Source of the DNA: Nanoarchaeota archaeon
Lineage (GTDB): Archaea; EX4484-52; LFW-46
DNA: 64,000 bases
Reading direction: 5' to 3'
NCBI GenBank assembly: GCA_018897155.1
Contig: JAHILE010000040.1
Coordinates: forward strand, 1-64,000
Part shown: positions 17,944 through 27,575 of the stretch, piece after piece
Layout: every line of letters starts with the position of its first letter
How positions within the stretch are numbered: position 1 is the first letter of the stretch
Notes under the pieces: generated by a model
Database searches by the model: none
The model's input: the letters and a program-made list of their open reading frames with translations, nothing else
Told to the model about the DNA's origin: nothing
Translations under genes and position numbers: made by a program

Positions 17944-17977
17944 AAAGGATAAAATAGTTCTGCAAAATAATAAAGCT

Positions 17978-19189
17978 ATGCTTGCGGAGCTTGTGTTCAC
18001 GCTTGTCGGTGTTGTATTTGGAATAATTACCGGGCTCATCCCCGGAATGCACATAAACACAATTGCCGCAATACTTGTTGGAGCATTCTACAAATACGAA
18101 TTTCCCGGGCTGCCTCTGGTATATTTTGTAATCGGGCTCTCGGTTGCAAATTCTTTCTCGGGCTTTATCCCGTCGATTTTTCTTGGAGCGCCTGATGAAT
18201 CAACAGTGCTTTCAGTTGCACCGGGGCATCGTATGCTTAAGCGCGGCAAAGGATATGAGGCACTCGCACTTACTGTTCTTGGCGGCGGCGGAGGATTTAT
18301 CGCCCTCATCATTCTGCTGCCAATACTAGCATACACAATTCCTGCAATTTACGCGGTCCTGCGCCAGTACATGCAGTATGTCCTCATCATTGTTGCGGCG
18401 TTTCTTATTCATAAAGAGAATCGCGTTCTTTGGGCGCTATTCTTGTTTGCGCTATCCTCTATATTCGGCATTGTGTCAATGAATGCGAATATCAACAGCT
18501 CGTTTTTGCTTCTGCCTATGCTCTCAGGTCTTTTCGGTTTGAGCACGCTTGCAGTAAGCTATTTTTCAGATTCAAGAATACCTGCGCAGAGGACAAAATT
18601 CCGAATAAGGTATAAGAAATACATTCCTGCAATCTTTCTCGGTCTCGCTTCAGGCATTATTGCAGGCCTTCTTCCTGGGGTCGGAACATCGCAATCAGCC
18701 ATAATCGCACAAGAGACCGGCAAAGCAAAGGGCAAGCGAAAGTTCATGGCAGTTCTTGGCTCGATTTCTGTGACAGACACCATGCTTTCAATTATAGCGA
18801 TTTACCTGATAGGCAATCCGCGTTCAGGAGGCGCCATAGCAATACAGGATTTTCTTGGCGGCAAAATGGCATTTAATGACGTTGTCTTGTTCACGGCTGC
18901 AGGACTGCTTTCCATGATAATTGCAGCTTATTTCACGCTAAGGATTGGGCGTGTGTTTGGAACGCTTGTTTCACATGTGAACTACAGGCATGTGGCGTGC
19001 CTGACAGCAGCGTTTCTTTTGTGGGTAATTTACGCATTCAGCGGCGCTGTTGGCATCCTGATTGCGCTAACTGGCACTGCAATAGGCATCATCCCTCATC
19101 TTGTCGGCGTGAAGAAATCGCTTCTTTTGGGATGCTTGATAACGCCCACTGTGCTTTATTTTCTCGGGATAAGCATTTACTTCATATGA
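17978..19189 (+). CDS. TctA-family (COG1784-type) membrane protein
   Basis: A 404-residue integral membrane protein with about ten helices. The family signature is duplicated: FGIITGLIPGMHINTIAA near the start and SGIIAGLLPGVGTSQSAI in the second half, the two re-entrant GLxPG loops of TctA/DUF112 proteins. Bacterial TctA is the large membrane subunit of tripartite tricarboxylate transporters; the archaeal stand-alone type has no TctB/TctC partners here and its substrate is unknown. ATG 17978 removes a leading stretch that overlaps the NAC gene. Confidence 0.85.
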   Translation: MLAELVFTLVGVVFGIITGLIPGMHINTIAAILVGAFYKYEFPGLPLVYFVIGLSVANSFSGFIPSIFLGAPDESTVLSVAPGHRMLKRGKGYEALALTVLGGGGGFIALIILLPILAYTIPAIYAVLRQYMQYVLIIVAAFLIHKENRVLWALFLFALSSIFGIVSMNANINSSFLLLPMLSGLFGLSTLAVSYFSDSRIPAQRTKFRIRYKKYIPAIFLGLASGIIAGLLPGVGTSQSAIIAQETGKAKGKRKFMAVLGSISVTDTMLSIIAIYLIGNPRSGGAIAIQDFLGGKMAFNDVVLFTAAGLLSMIIAAYFTLRIGRVFGTLVSHVNYRHVACLTAAFLLWVIYAFSGAVGILIALTGTAIGIIPHLVGVKKSLLLGCLITPTVLYFLGISIYFI

Positions 19190-19412
19190 TAACCCTCTGG
19201 CTTCACATGAATGTTCGTATATGGTCGTGCGTATTCACGACCCCCTCGTTTCTCTTGGAAACAAGACATCTGTCGACTAATACCGCGCACTTATGACGTA
19301 TTTTAACGAACCTGACAAAGTCTTTCACATAACCACACGTGTTCTCCACGTGAAGTCATCCTCACCCCTCTCTCACCGATGGATTTATATAGATTTAGCT
19401 ACAAATACACAT
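19190..19412 (+). other. Intergenic region with three small inverted repeats and a promoter
   Basis: No gene is visible. Three perfect short hairpins stand in a row: GTCGTG/CACGAC at 19224-19241, GTTTC/GAAAC at 19248-19262 and CACGTG/CACGTG at 19336-19352. The TATA box TTTATATAG at 19384-19392 serves the endonuclease gene starting at 19413. The first two hairpins may end transcription of the TctA-like gene; a small structured RNA is also possible. Confidence 0.4.
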
Positions 19413-20120
19413 ATGGAATACGAACTAGGGTATGTTGCCGGCGCTTTGTGCGGTGATGGATGCCTTGTCTGGAATAAGAATGCCGGAAATTATGGCATAA
19501 CTCTTGAAGTCAAAGATAAAGATATTGCAAATTATTTTTCGGAATGCCTTAAAACAGTAATTGAAAAATCTGTAAAGACGATGATTCGTAAAAGAACATA
19601 TAATCGTGCCCCTTATTTAACTTTTGTAGTCTATTTCTACGGAAAAAAAGAAATAAAAAAACTAAAAGACATCTATAATAATGTAAACTTCGGAACATTT
19701 GAATGGTTGCCTCCAAACGAAGCATATAATAATAAAGCATTCAGGCAAGGATTTCTCCGCGCATTTTTCGATTGTGAAGGCACCGTAAGAATAAGATTCA
19801 GAAAAAGAACATCAACGAGATTCGAAAAAATTCGCAACATACGAACACAATCCGCCAATAAAAACGGGCTTTTCGAAATCAAAAAACTGTTAATTTTAGA
19901 GAACATACCCTCAATAATATATTCTTCTGGAAAATATCATACGCTCGACATTGAAGGAAAACAACGTCTTGAATCTTTTTTTAAAAATATTGGTTTTGCC
20001 TCTAAAGTAAAACAAGAAAAACTTGAACTTGCGGCACGTTTCTTAACGCCGGAAGAAAAAATCAAAGGATATGATGCAGAAGAGCCGCTACAAGAATCGC
20101 CTGATGAAATTCGGCATTAG
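19413..20120 (+). CDS. Free-standing LAGLIDADG homing endonuclease
   Basis: A 235-residue protein with both LAGLIDADG helices: LGYVAGALCGDGCLV at residues 5-19 and FLRAFFDCEGTV at about residues 115-126. The acidic residues needed for metal binding (D in CGDG, D and E in DCEG) are present. No intein splicing blocks surround it and no intron is visible, so it is a stand-alone gene. The start at 19413 lies 21-29 bp after a TATA box, and the upstream frame extension is not family-like. Likely a mobile gene that invaded the gap between the TctA-like and hydrolase genes. Confidence 0.88.
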   Translation: MEYELGYVAGALCGDGCLVWNKNAGNYGITLEVKDKDIANYFSECLKTVIEKSVKTMIRKRTYNRAPYLTFVVYFYGKKEIKKLKDIYNNVNFGTFEWLPPNEAYNNKAFRQGFLRAFFDCEGTVRIRFRKRTSTRFEKIRNIRTQSANKNGLFEIKKLLILENIPSIIYSSGKYHTLDIEGKQRLESFFKNIGFASKVKQEKLELAARFLTPEEKIKGYDAEEPLQESPDEIRH

Positions 20121-20218
20121 TCGAATAGATTCAAACTTATGTGCATTCACGTAGAAGGACATGAATAAAACGCAAAAAAATGTAATAATATATACTTCAA
20201 ATGTACATCAATGAACAT

Positions 20219-20854
20219 ATGGTCTTAAGCAGAATTCGTTTAAAAAACAGCGCCTTGCTCGTCATCGATGTCATCAACTCCTGCTGTAGCTCCAAATGCG
20301 AAAGCAGAGAGCCAAAAATTACATTCAAGAAAATCAGAAAAATGGTTCCGGAATTGGTCGCATTTATCAAAAAGTACAAAGAGTGCTCAGAAAACCCTGT
20401 TATCTATATCAATTGCACGCAATGGGATAAAGAGCATTTAGCCGCGAATATTAGTGAATTATACAAAGACCCGAATTGCCGCTATTATTCTAAAGATAAA
20501 ACAGGATTCCGCAATACGTTTTATAAGGTGAAACCGGATAGCTGCGACATCATCGTTACAAAGAATGGCTATGATGCGTTTACAAATCCAGAATTAGATA
20601 GACTTTTGAAAAAGAGGCAAATAAGATACTTAATAGTGGCAGGTGTGTTCGGGGATGGGTGCGTGCACTCAACTATTCAAAGCGGTTTTTCCAAGGGATA
20701 TAATTTCATAATCCTCAAAGACCTGATTGAGACAACCGACGTTAAAATACGGCAAAACTTGCAGAAACTGCTTAAAAGTTATACTTGGCCAGTAATGTTT
20801 GGGAAAACTATTAGTTCTGAAGAATTTCTAAATAGAAGTAGTAATCACTCATAA
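20219..20854 (+). CDS. Isochorismatase-fold cysteine hydrolase
   Basis: Isochorismatase/nicotinamidase superfamily, 211 residues. The catalytic triad is visible: Asp in ALLVIDVINSC, Lys in VTKNGYDAFTN, Cys in GVFGDGCVHSTIQSGFSKGY. The alternative start at 20201 lies only about 7 bp from the TATA-like AATATATA (20187-20194), whereas 20219 has the spacing of a leaderless start. Nicotinamidase metal ligands (DxHxxxH) are not obvious, so a specific substrate is not assigned. Confidence 0.85.
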   Translation: MVLSRIRLKNSALLVIDVINSCCSSKCESREPKITFKKIRKMVPELVAFIKKYKECSENPVIYINCTQWDKEHLAANISELYKDPNCRYYSKDKTGFRNTFYKVKPDSCDIIVTKNGYDAFTNPELDRLLKKRQIRYLIVAGVFGDGCVHSTIQSGFSKGYNFIILKDLIETTDVKIRQNLQKLLKSYTWPVMFGKTISSEEFLNRSSNHS

Positions 20855-20902
20855 ATGACGAAATATAGAAAGATTAATAAATACCTGAAACTAAAATAGA
20901 TT

Positions 20903-21514
20903 ATGGTTGATTTATTCGTTTACGATGGAAGCCCGATTGTCAGGGATATGCATTTGAAGAGTAACCAAAAGGATGAGGAACTCCAGAATGTATTTCGTGA
21001 GGTAATACGTTCGTTAAAGCCTAATATACCACAAGATCTATTGCTAAGAACAGTAGTAGATTATAACCGCGATAATTTCGGAGGAGTTAACAGACTATTA
21101 CTAAATTGTATGTCGAATGGTCATGACCGTATAAGCGATTCGAATTGGGGATCTATCAATGATGAGGCGAAGAAAGAACTCATAATAAAAGGATACTCTT
21201 CTAAGGATGTTATCTATGCTAAGCCAGAAATAAGAGATGGAGACCCTAAACCATATAATTGGTCAGGGGCTTCACACGGCGTAAATGTCGGTCTGCTTAT
21301 TATTGATAAAGGCGCCTACAATGAAGAATTCTATACGATTTACGCACAAAATAATGTTAATGTACGAAAAAAGGGTCTTCGGGGGATTCTTCTTTTCGAT
21401 ATGGATAAAGAGCAAACCGAACCAAGAGCTAATCTACATGTGCCGTATGTGTCATTAGAGTATGTCGGAGAGGCCATGGATAAAATCCATCGTGCAGGAT
21501 ATTTTACCAAATAG
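20903..21514 (+). CDS. Hypothetical protein, unknown family
   Basis: A soluble protein of 203 residues without signal peptide or membrane helix. It has an alternating helix-strand pattern; GASHGVNVGLLIIDKG and GLRGILLFDMDKEQ suggest beta strands in the C-terminal half. The TATA-like ATTAATAAATACC about 28 bp upstream of the ATG fits a leaderless gene. It is convergent with the PolD large subunit gene (16 bp between the ends). No function can be assigned. Confidence 0.7.
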   Translation: MVDLFVYDGSPIVRDMHLKSNQKDEELQNVFREVIRSLKPNIPQDLLLRTVVDYNRDNFGGVNRLLLNCMSNGHDRISDSNWGSINDEAKKELIIKGYSSKDVIYAKPEIRDGDPKPYNWSGASHGVNVGLLIIDKGAYNEEFYTIYAQNNVNVRKKGLRGILLFDMDKEQTEPRANLHVPYVSLEYVGEAMDKIHRAGYFTK

Positions 21515-21530
21515 TGCGTGTAAACTTCAA

Positions 21531-24500
21531 TTACTTCGCATTAAACCTTTCCAGCCCCAACTGCCTTGCTTTTTTTCCAAACAGGCTGTCAATATCTTTC
21601 TCAAGAAGCGAGAACTGCTGAAACAAATATGGCGATATCTTGTACTTTTCAATAATATGCTTTGTAGGCTCAACATATTTCCTTATCGCGCCTTCAGACA
21701 CCGAAAGCATAAGCTTTCCTCCACAGTAGCACTTCCCGATTAAAGGTACTCTGCGGTACTTTGCATTACAGGTTGCGCACCGAACTTTCTGCTCTGAAAA
21801 CGTGCGCAAATTCCCCTTTATGTCGCGAAGAAAATGCTTTGAAATAACCAACTCAGCCACAGAATCCTTATTCACGGCAACTATCTTCTCTGCAAGACCG
21901 AGTTGTGCAGTAACTTTGTCCTTCATGCTGCCAAGCTCCACATACTTTGTCTTAATCGGCGCATCATTAACGTCGGCTGTGCCATGAGTGAACTTTATAT
22001 GAAAGACCTCGGAAGTCTTTATTACATCTGCAACAAGGCGCGGCTTTTTTGTAAGTTCTGATATTGTTTTATAGTTCATGGTGTCTTCATAGAATTCAAG
22101 CGGGTATTCTGAAGAGATATCAACCCGCCATGCCTCATCATCCACTTCCTCAGGATTAAGCTTGCTTGTAAGGACGAGTGGCGCATCCATTGTCCTCCCC
22201 CCGCGCGTGTCCGGCAAAAACTTACGAGAGAAATTAAGCAATGCATCCATCAAAAGCATTATTGAGTCTTCGTCGCCATCACAGTTTCCTGCAACAATGC
22301 CCGAGCAAATAAGGTTGTGATGCATATCAACAGTTACATCGTAAACATATTTTTCCCTGTTTTCAATAAACTTCTTGCCCACTATCTTGTCAACAAACGA
22401 ATCCCCTTCAAGAACTGCTCGCGCAGTGCCTTTCTTTGTGAGCCACTGCTCCAAAAGTGCTTTGGCGCGAACTTGCTTATCTTCGACAAACCCTATTGTC
22501 TCAATATATTTTCTGGCGTCATCACCATATAATCTTATTTTATACGAATGCAAAAATTTGGGCTTTCCGTAGAATTTTAAGATTAATTCGCTTTTTATTT
22601 CGCGGTTTTCTTCATAAATTGAATGTTTGATGCCCAAAAACATCAAAATTACTGAAACAGAATCAATGAGCCACTTATTAACCGAGGTAACATTGACTTC
22701 AAGAGTGCTTTGAATGGCGCAGGAGCCATCGCCTGAAAAATATCCTCTTAAAAGTGCGGCAAGTTTTTCTTTTGGCAAAGAATAAACAAAATTTGGAACT
22801 CGTTTGCTTCGCGCGTCCTTTCCAACTTCGAGATAATTAAATAATTCATAAACAAACCGCGAGCATATAGTAACTGCATTTCCGGACGTGTTTGGCGTCA
22901 AGCCAAAAACATCCTTTATTTTCGTTTCAAGATACGCTTTCACCCGCGCCTTAGTGGCAGTTATTGAAATCTGATGCGTATTTTTTTGATTTTTCTTTGT
23001 ATATCCTTCGGCAAGATAAAAGCCCAGAATGCATAAAAAATCCTCGTTAAGAAGAATCTCGGGCTTTATAGATATAGAATCCCTTTTGCTTCCAAGAAAA
23101 TATTTTTTGTTTTCGAATAGATTCTGGCTAAAATGCTCAACAATATCAAGCGGATAAAACTTTCGATAAACATAATTAGTGAGTGTTTTATAATTCATCC
23201 CAAGATTAGCGCTGATTTGCGACAAAATTGTTCCGTTGCCAAAAATCTGCTCTTCGGTTCTTACCATAACATTTCTGTTATTAACGACATCAAGCAAATC
23301 TATTTTCTCAACATCAGATGTAATCGGGTTTTCTATTTGCCACGGTATTAGGACTTCGGTCGCATCTTCGGCGCGTATTTTTTCACCGCATTTGTTCAAT
23401 AACAGATGGTCTGGGGTAACAACTATTTTTCTTCCGCACTTAGTTTTAATCTCTAACAGGATTTGTGGAGCGGGATGTTTTGAAACATGCGTCATATCCG
23501 AAAGCTCGAATTTTTTGGTGAGTTTATTAAAAGCAAATGTTTTCAATCCAGCAATCGTTTTATATTCTGTTCCAAAAGCGTCTGTTTCAACCCCATCCGT
23601 AAGATTCGTCTCCACTAATTCGCGAATAGTTGATAATCTAAACTCTTTTCCATCATGTACAATAATTTTTTCGTTGCCAAAAAAACAATTCCTTCTTTTG
23701 CCAGCATGCCAGAATGGATGCGCATAACATACTTTTGAACGAGTAAAGCCTACAATTCTGCCCACTATGCCTGCAGATGTGTGTGGAGCAAGCCCTACAA
23801 CCAGCTGACCCACCAAATCCTCTCTTGAGTTCATATTATAATACGGCGGAAGGCTGTAAAACTTTACAAGAAGCTCGTCGATAAACCTGCTGACATTCAG
23901 CATGTAATTTACTGATGAGAACTCTTCATTGTCGGATATGACAATATCCTGTACGCTCAGCTCAAGAATCTGATTCTCATTTTCAAGCGGTCTGCCCAAA
24001 TAATCATTCACATAGCCTATGGATTTCAACTTTGCAACAGAAACGCCAAGCTCAGATGGCTTGAAGTGTGTCATTGAGATATCAGAAGCATCATATCGTG
24101 TAGTGCCGTCCTTATTCACGTAAAGCTCGTATTTTGTACGAAGAACGCCTTTTTCAAGATATTCCATGCTTCTCTCAGGGCCTGAAACTCCCCTAACGCC
24201 TTTGAATAGCTTTGGCAATTGAACAACTGAAATGTTTTTGAACGCCTCATCAAGTAGCTCTTTCAATTTAATAGTCATCTTACGATATTTTTTTGTAGGC
24301 TGGTTGCAGTGCATAGTTGCTTCAACAATGGAATTACATGACTGACAAATATTTCTCGGAGTTCCGCGCACATTGCATTTTGGGCACATAGAAAATACAT
24401 TCTCAGCACCGCATGAAGTGCATTTAAAGACCGGAAATTCTGCAGTTACTTTTCCGGAGGAATACGCCTCCATGAGATTGCGCATTTTTCCGCCTTCAAT

Positions 24501-26405
24501 GCCGCAGGGAAAAAGTATCTGAGGCTTGCCTTTCAAAAGTCGTTTTTCCGCCTTTTCTGGTCTGCCCATTCTTATGCCTATGCGCGTCAATCCCCGTTCA
24601 CGCACCCTTATTCCTGCAAGTTTTGATACTGCAGACATGGCTGATGTTTCCTGCGCAATAGATGCTAAAATATCTGCAACATTCTCTTTTGTCGGCTTTC
24701 CAAGCGAATAATATGCTCCAAGCGATTTTCCGGACAATATTACTTTTTCATCTTTTACCGTACAAGGAGTACAAAGGATTTCAAGAATCCGAAATGATTC
24801 TGCCTTTGCAAGCGCAGCACGTTCGCCTTCAGCATCATTCTCGATTGTAGCTGTTGAAAACCATTGAATGAGTTCTTTCAATTCTCCGATTGACAAATCA
24901 TGCCAAAAGAAATTGTACTCCGGATGAAGCGGTATTCCAAGCTCGCGCGCAATGTCGAAAGCCTCCGAAATCGTCGGCGGCTTTAAAGCATATTTTTCAT
25001 AAGAATACTCTGAATTCTTTTCAGAAATTGCTTTTTTCAATTCCAGCAGCCACCATTCTTTGCAATAAGCCGAGGGCATCAACATATGATTGTTTGACAC
25101 AAACTCGCCATATGGAACAACAATATCCCCTAAAGAAAGAATGGACTCAACAGATGTTTTGTGCTGTTTCACTTCCTCGCGCGTCCTTAGTTCAAGAATG
25201 GTTCCATTTCGAAGTTTTACTATCGGAGGATCTATTGTATCGCAAGGCGCACAAACAGTGGCCTTTCCAGGAAACTCTGTTGCAAGCTGAGTGCCTACTG
25301 CAATGAATTCTGTAAGCCACATCGTAGCAGGGTGCAAAGAAGTTGCTGCAAGCCCTCCTGTTCTTGAGCGGCCGTATCGTAATCTGAAACCGCCGCGTTT
25401 TGAAGGATGTGAGAATATCGGCCTTCCTGCAAGCACTTTTGAAAGATATGTGTCTTTAGGGGTATATTTTGCCGCATTCGGATTGTCTTTTAGCTCAACC
25501 TTTTTTGCAGCATGAATGCTGTTTTTCAGCTTTACAAAATCTGCAAGCCACAGCCAGTTTTTAAGATCGTATTCTTCAGGATATTTCTTCACCCTGCCAA
25601 GAACTTTCTCTGCCTTAAGCGGGATTCCGTCAAGAAGAATCAGGCACATCCCCCCACGAATTTTATTTGTTTCAACTCTTGGAAGATCCTTGCAGGTTGA
25701 GACTTCAAGCTCTTCTGTAGGGTCTCCAGTAATTTCTACAGGAACGTTTTTTATTATTGCGGTCATTTCCTCTTTTGTCGGATGATATTGCTTTGCAGTG
25801 ACGCGCGTGTAATAATCCTCGACCTCGACAAAATACCGATTTATCTCTGCTTCTGTGGGCTTGTAAGCACCTATTTTCAGCGCCTTTCTTATGAAATCCG
25901 CTGCAAGAACAGAAACTGCTGAGGCGGTTCCTCCTGCAGACCTTATCGGGCCTGCGTAATAGACTGCAAGATAATCTGTTCCGTCATCATTCTTTTTGAT
26001 AAGAACTTTTGAAATCCCCTCAAGAGGCGCAGTCACAACACCGAGTGTAAGATAGGCTACTGCAATGCGCAAACCGACCTCTGCGAATTTTTCTGCGGTT
26101 CCAAAATCTCCGTATTTTCCTATTGCAACATTCCTGCCGATAAGAAGCGCCACTCGCTCGTCATTTTTGCCGTACTTCCCCTCAAGCACCCGTATTCCTT
26201 CCTTCAACCCTGAACCAAAAAGCGTTGGAAAAAACGTAGAAACAAGGCCTTCGACTCTTGCCGCAAGGTCCTCTGCAAGAAGGATTTCAACAGTTGTCTC
26301 GGGATCTTTACCTTTTGCGCGAGCAGCTGTTGCAATAGAATATGCATTGTCAACCTCTTTTTGTATTGAGTCAAAATATTTTTGAGTCTGTGCATCAGTC
26401 TGCAT
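21531..26405 (-). CDS. polC: DNA polymerase II large subunit (PolD DP2) with intein
   Basis: Catalytic subunit of the archaeal replicative polymerase PolD. The frame of 1,624 residues includes a 468-residue intein (residues 907-1374), leaving an 1,156-residue polymerase. The active-site motif NCDGDEDSIMLLMDALLNFS is interrupted exactly after KRRN, before the catalytic CDGDED. Zinc-binding clusters are visible at CTSCG...CPKC...CQSC in the middle (nt 24300-24440) and CATCNAKY...CYCGG near the C-terminus. The N-terminus QKYFDSIQKEVDNAYSIA is typical. The small subunit DP1 is not in the window. No obvious PIP box is seen at the end (KKARQLGLERFNAK is a candidate: QLGLERF). Confidence 0.97.
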   Translation of the reverse strand: MQTDAQTQKYFDSIQKEVDNAYSIATAARAKGKDPETTVEILLAEDLAARVEGLVSTFFPTLFGSGLKEGIRVLEGKYGKNDERVALLIGRNVAIGKYGDFGTAEKFAEVGLRIAVAYLTLGVVTAPLEGISKVLIKKNDDGTDYLAVYYAGPIRSAGGTASAVSVLAADFIRKALKIGAYKPTEAEINRYFVEVEDYYTRVTAKQYHPTKEEMTAIIKNVPVEITGDPTEELEVSTCKDLPRVETNKIRGGMCLILLDGIPLKAEKVLGRVKKYPEEYDLKNWLWLADFVKLKNSIHAAKKVELKDNPNAAKYTPKDTYLSKVLAGRPIFSHPSKRGGFRLRYGRSRTGGLAATSLHPATMWLTEFIAVGTQLATEFPGKATVCAPCDTIDPPIVKLRNGTILELRTREEVKQHKTSVESILSLGDIVVPYGEFVSNNHMLMPSAYCKEWWLLELKKAISEKNSEYSYEKYALKPPTISEAFDIARELGIPLHPEYNFFWHDLSIGELKELIQWFSTATIENDAEGERAALAKAESFRILEILCTPCTVKDEKVILSGKSLGAYYSLGKPTKENVADILASIAQETSAMSAVSKLAGIRVRERGLTRIGIRMGRPEKAEKRLLKGKPQILFPCGIEGGKMRNLMEAYSSGKVTAEFPVFKCTSCGAENVFSMCPKCNVRGTPRNICQSCNSIVEATMHCNQPTKKYRKMTIKLKELLDEAFKNISVVQLPKLFKGVRGVSGPERSMEYLEKGVLRTKYELYVNKDGTTRYDASDISMTHFKPSELGVSVAKLKSIGYVNDYLGRPLENENQILELSVQDIVISDNEEFSSVNYMLNVSRFIDELLVKFYSLPPYYNMNSREDLVGQLVVGLAPHTSAGIVGRIVGFTRSKVCYAHPFWHAGKRRNCFFGNEKIIVHDGKEFRLSTIRELVETNLTDGVETDAFGTEYKTIAGLKTFAFNKLTKKFELSDMTHVSKHPAPQILLEIKTKCGRKIVVTPDHLLLNKCGEKIRAEDATEVLIPWQIENPITSDVEKIDLLDVVNNRNVMVRTEEQIFGNGTILSQISANLGMNYKTLTNYVYRKFYPLDIVEHFSQNLFENKKYFLGSKRDSISIKPEILLNEDFLCILGFYLAEGYTKKNQKNTHQISITATKARVKAYLETKIKDVFGLTPNTSGNAVTICSRFVYELFNYLEVGKDARSKRVPNFVYSLPKEKLAALLRGYFSGDGSCAIQSTLEVNVTSVNKWLIDSVSVILMFLGIKHSIYEENREIKSELILKFYGKPKFLHSYKIRLYGDDARKYIETIGFVEDKQVRAKALLEQWLTKKGTARAVLEGDSFVDKIVGKKFIENREKYVYDVTVDMHHNLICSGIVAGNCDGDEDSIMLLMDALLNFSRKFLPDTRGGRTMDAPLVLTSKLNPEEVDDEAWRVDISSEYPLEFYEDTMNYKTISELTKKPRLVADVIKTSEVFHIKFTHGTADVNDAPIKTKYVELGSMKDKVTAQLGLAEKIVAVNKDSVAELVISKHFLRDIKGNLRTFSEQKVRCATCNAKYRRVPLIGKCYCGGKLMLSVSEGAIRKYVEPTKHIIEKYKISPYLFQQFSLLEKDIDSLFGKKARQLGLERFNAK
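22284..23687 (-). mobile_element. Intein with LAGLIDADG endonuclease in PolD large subunit
   Basis: The intein starts with Cys (CFFGNEKIIVHDGKEF, splicing block A) and ends at Asn before Cys +1 of the extein (block F/G: VYDVTVDMHHNLICSG ... AGN then CDGDED). Block B is visible around TPDHLLLNKCGE. The endonuclease part holds two LAGLIDADG motifs: ILGFYLAEGYTK and LLRGYFSGDGSC. The insertion point is the one also used by Pyrococcus PolII inteins. The residue before the last Asn is Gly, where His is usual. Splicing would restore a continuous NCDGDED active site. Confidence 0.95.
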
Positions 26406-26479
26406 AAGTGTATTGTGCAGATGAGATTTTTAAAAGAAAGGCTTGTAAGGATTATTAATTAATACTCCTTAGTGATGCA

Positions 26480-27217
26480 ATGATAAATCATATTTATGAA
26501 TCCGTTGGATCTTCGTATTCTAATTCGGGCATATCATACAATCTACCCAGCTCTATCGAAAATCTGAAAAAGGAATATCATTTTAAAAAAATCGGTGCGT
26601 CGATAAATCTCCAGAAGGTGGGATCTGTTAAAATCGGATCATCTGCTAACAATCTATACGCAATATTGCTTGAATTTTCAGACACAATTCCTTTTTCAAT
26701 AACTAAAAAGGATGAAGTAACGTTGGACGCGTTTATGGATCTTAGAGGTAATGAAAACGTTATTGATGAATTAAAAAGAATATCGGAAGAAGAAATACAT
26801 CAGAAAAGAATGGAACTTCAAGATAGTCTTGAAAAAAGATTTCAAAAAGTAGGTAGTATTCATGTCTCAAAACCTGAAGAAATATTAAAAAAACATATAG
26901 ACGCTCATCTAACCGTCCCCTACTCTGTTTTAGGTGTTATAAGTGGCGTAATAATGATATATGGCGGCGAAACATTAGCTGAAAAAATACTTGGCGGTAC
27001 TCTTGCCATTGGATCCCCCACAGCCACTACTTTGCTTGGAGAGGGCATATACAGTAGTGATAAAACGGTCATTCAAGTAGCATTGAACAATAAAGCCGAT
27101 TCAGAAATAGAGTGCTTATTCAAATCCGCATACCCTGAAATGACACTATCTCTCTCGAAAAGAGAAATTGCCGCGCTTATCATTAAGGAAAGCGTTAGTG
27201 AAGGGAAAAAAATTTGA
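26480..27217 (+). CDS. Hypothetical protein with a hydrophobic hairpin
   Basis: A 245-residue protein of unknown family. Residues 1-95 look beta-rich, 95-140 a charged helix (ERISEEEIHQKRMELQDSLEKRF type), then a hydrophobic stretch at about 150-185 (YSVLGVISGVIMIYGG ... ILGGTLAIG) that may be one or two membrane helices. GTGAT just before the ATG is a ribosome binding site, and a TATA-like TTATTAATTAATA lies upstream. Divergent from polC. Confidence 0.65.
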   Translation: MINHIYESVGSSYSNSGISYNLPSSIENLKKEYHFKKIGASINLQKVGSVKIGSSANNLYAILLEFSDTIPFSITKKDEVTLDAFMDLRGNENVIDELKRISEEEIHQKRMELQDSLEKRFQKVGSIHVSKPEEILKKHIDAHLTVPYSVLGVISGVIMIYGGETLAEKILGGTLAIGSPTATTLLGEGIYSSDKTVIQVALNNKADSEIECLFKSAYPEMTLSLSKREIAALIIKESVSEGKKI

Positions 27218-27288
27218 AAACACATACCAATCCATAAAACATATAAGGGCTAAAGACGCTTTCCACGATAAAGATATCTAAAATATGA

Positions 27289-27474
27289 AGCCCTGGGCGC
27301 GAATTTCACCGGTTCTGGGCAGACATGCGACCTCAACGAAGTTGAAGTCGCTCCTTCTTTCTTTTCCACCCGGACTTGTCTATTCTTTCTTGAAAAGAAA
27401 GAAAAGAAACCATGTTTTGAACGCACGACCTTTACCTTACCAAGGTAACGCTCCACCAGCTGAGCTACCAGGGC
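27289..27474 (-). tRNA. tRNA-Thr(GGU) with a long T-loop intron
   Basis: Read on the minus strand: acceptor GCCCTGG (27474-27468), D arm GCTC...GGAGC, anticodon stem TTACC/GGTAA with loop TTGGTAA, so anticodon GGU (Thr). The T stem GTGCG (27426-27422) pairs with CGCGC (27301-27297), and the acceptor closes with CCAGGGC (27296-27290) plus U73, the usual archaeal Thr discriminator. Between the T-stem halves lie 120 nt where 7 are expected, so about 113 nt are an intron inside the T-loop (near 59/60). The intron contains an 11-bp hairpin (GCGACTTCAAC / GTTGAGGTCGC). No anticodon-loop intron; no encoded CCA. Confidence 0.85.
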
Positions 27475-27575
27475 ACTGACATAACTAGAGAATGAATCTT
27501 TTTATTAGTTTAAAAATTCACCCATAAGCCGCTGTTTAAATTATATATACTCGCGCATCGAATAGTAATGTATAT

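Noticed and set aside
17783-17977. N-terminal extension of the TctA-like protein
   Set aside because: The extension is antisense to NAC and not membrane-protein-like; the ATG at 17978 gives the normal family start.
23236-23727. 163-codon plus-strand frame inside the intein
   Set aside because: Antisense shadow of the intein endonuclease, which has clear motifs in the other direction.
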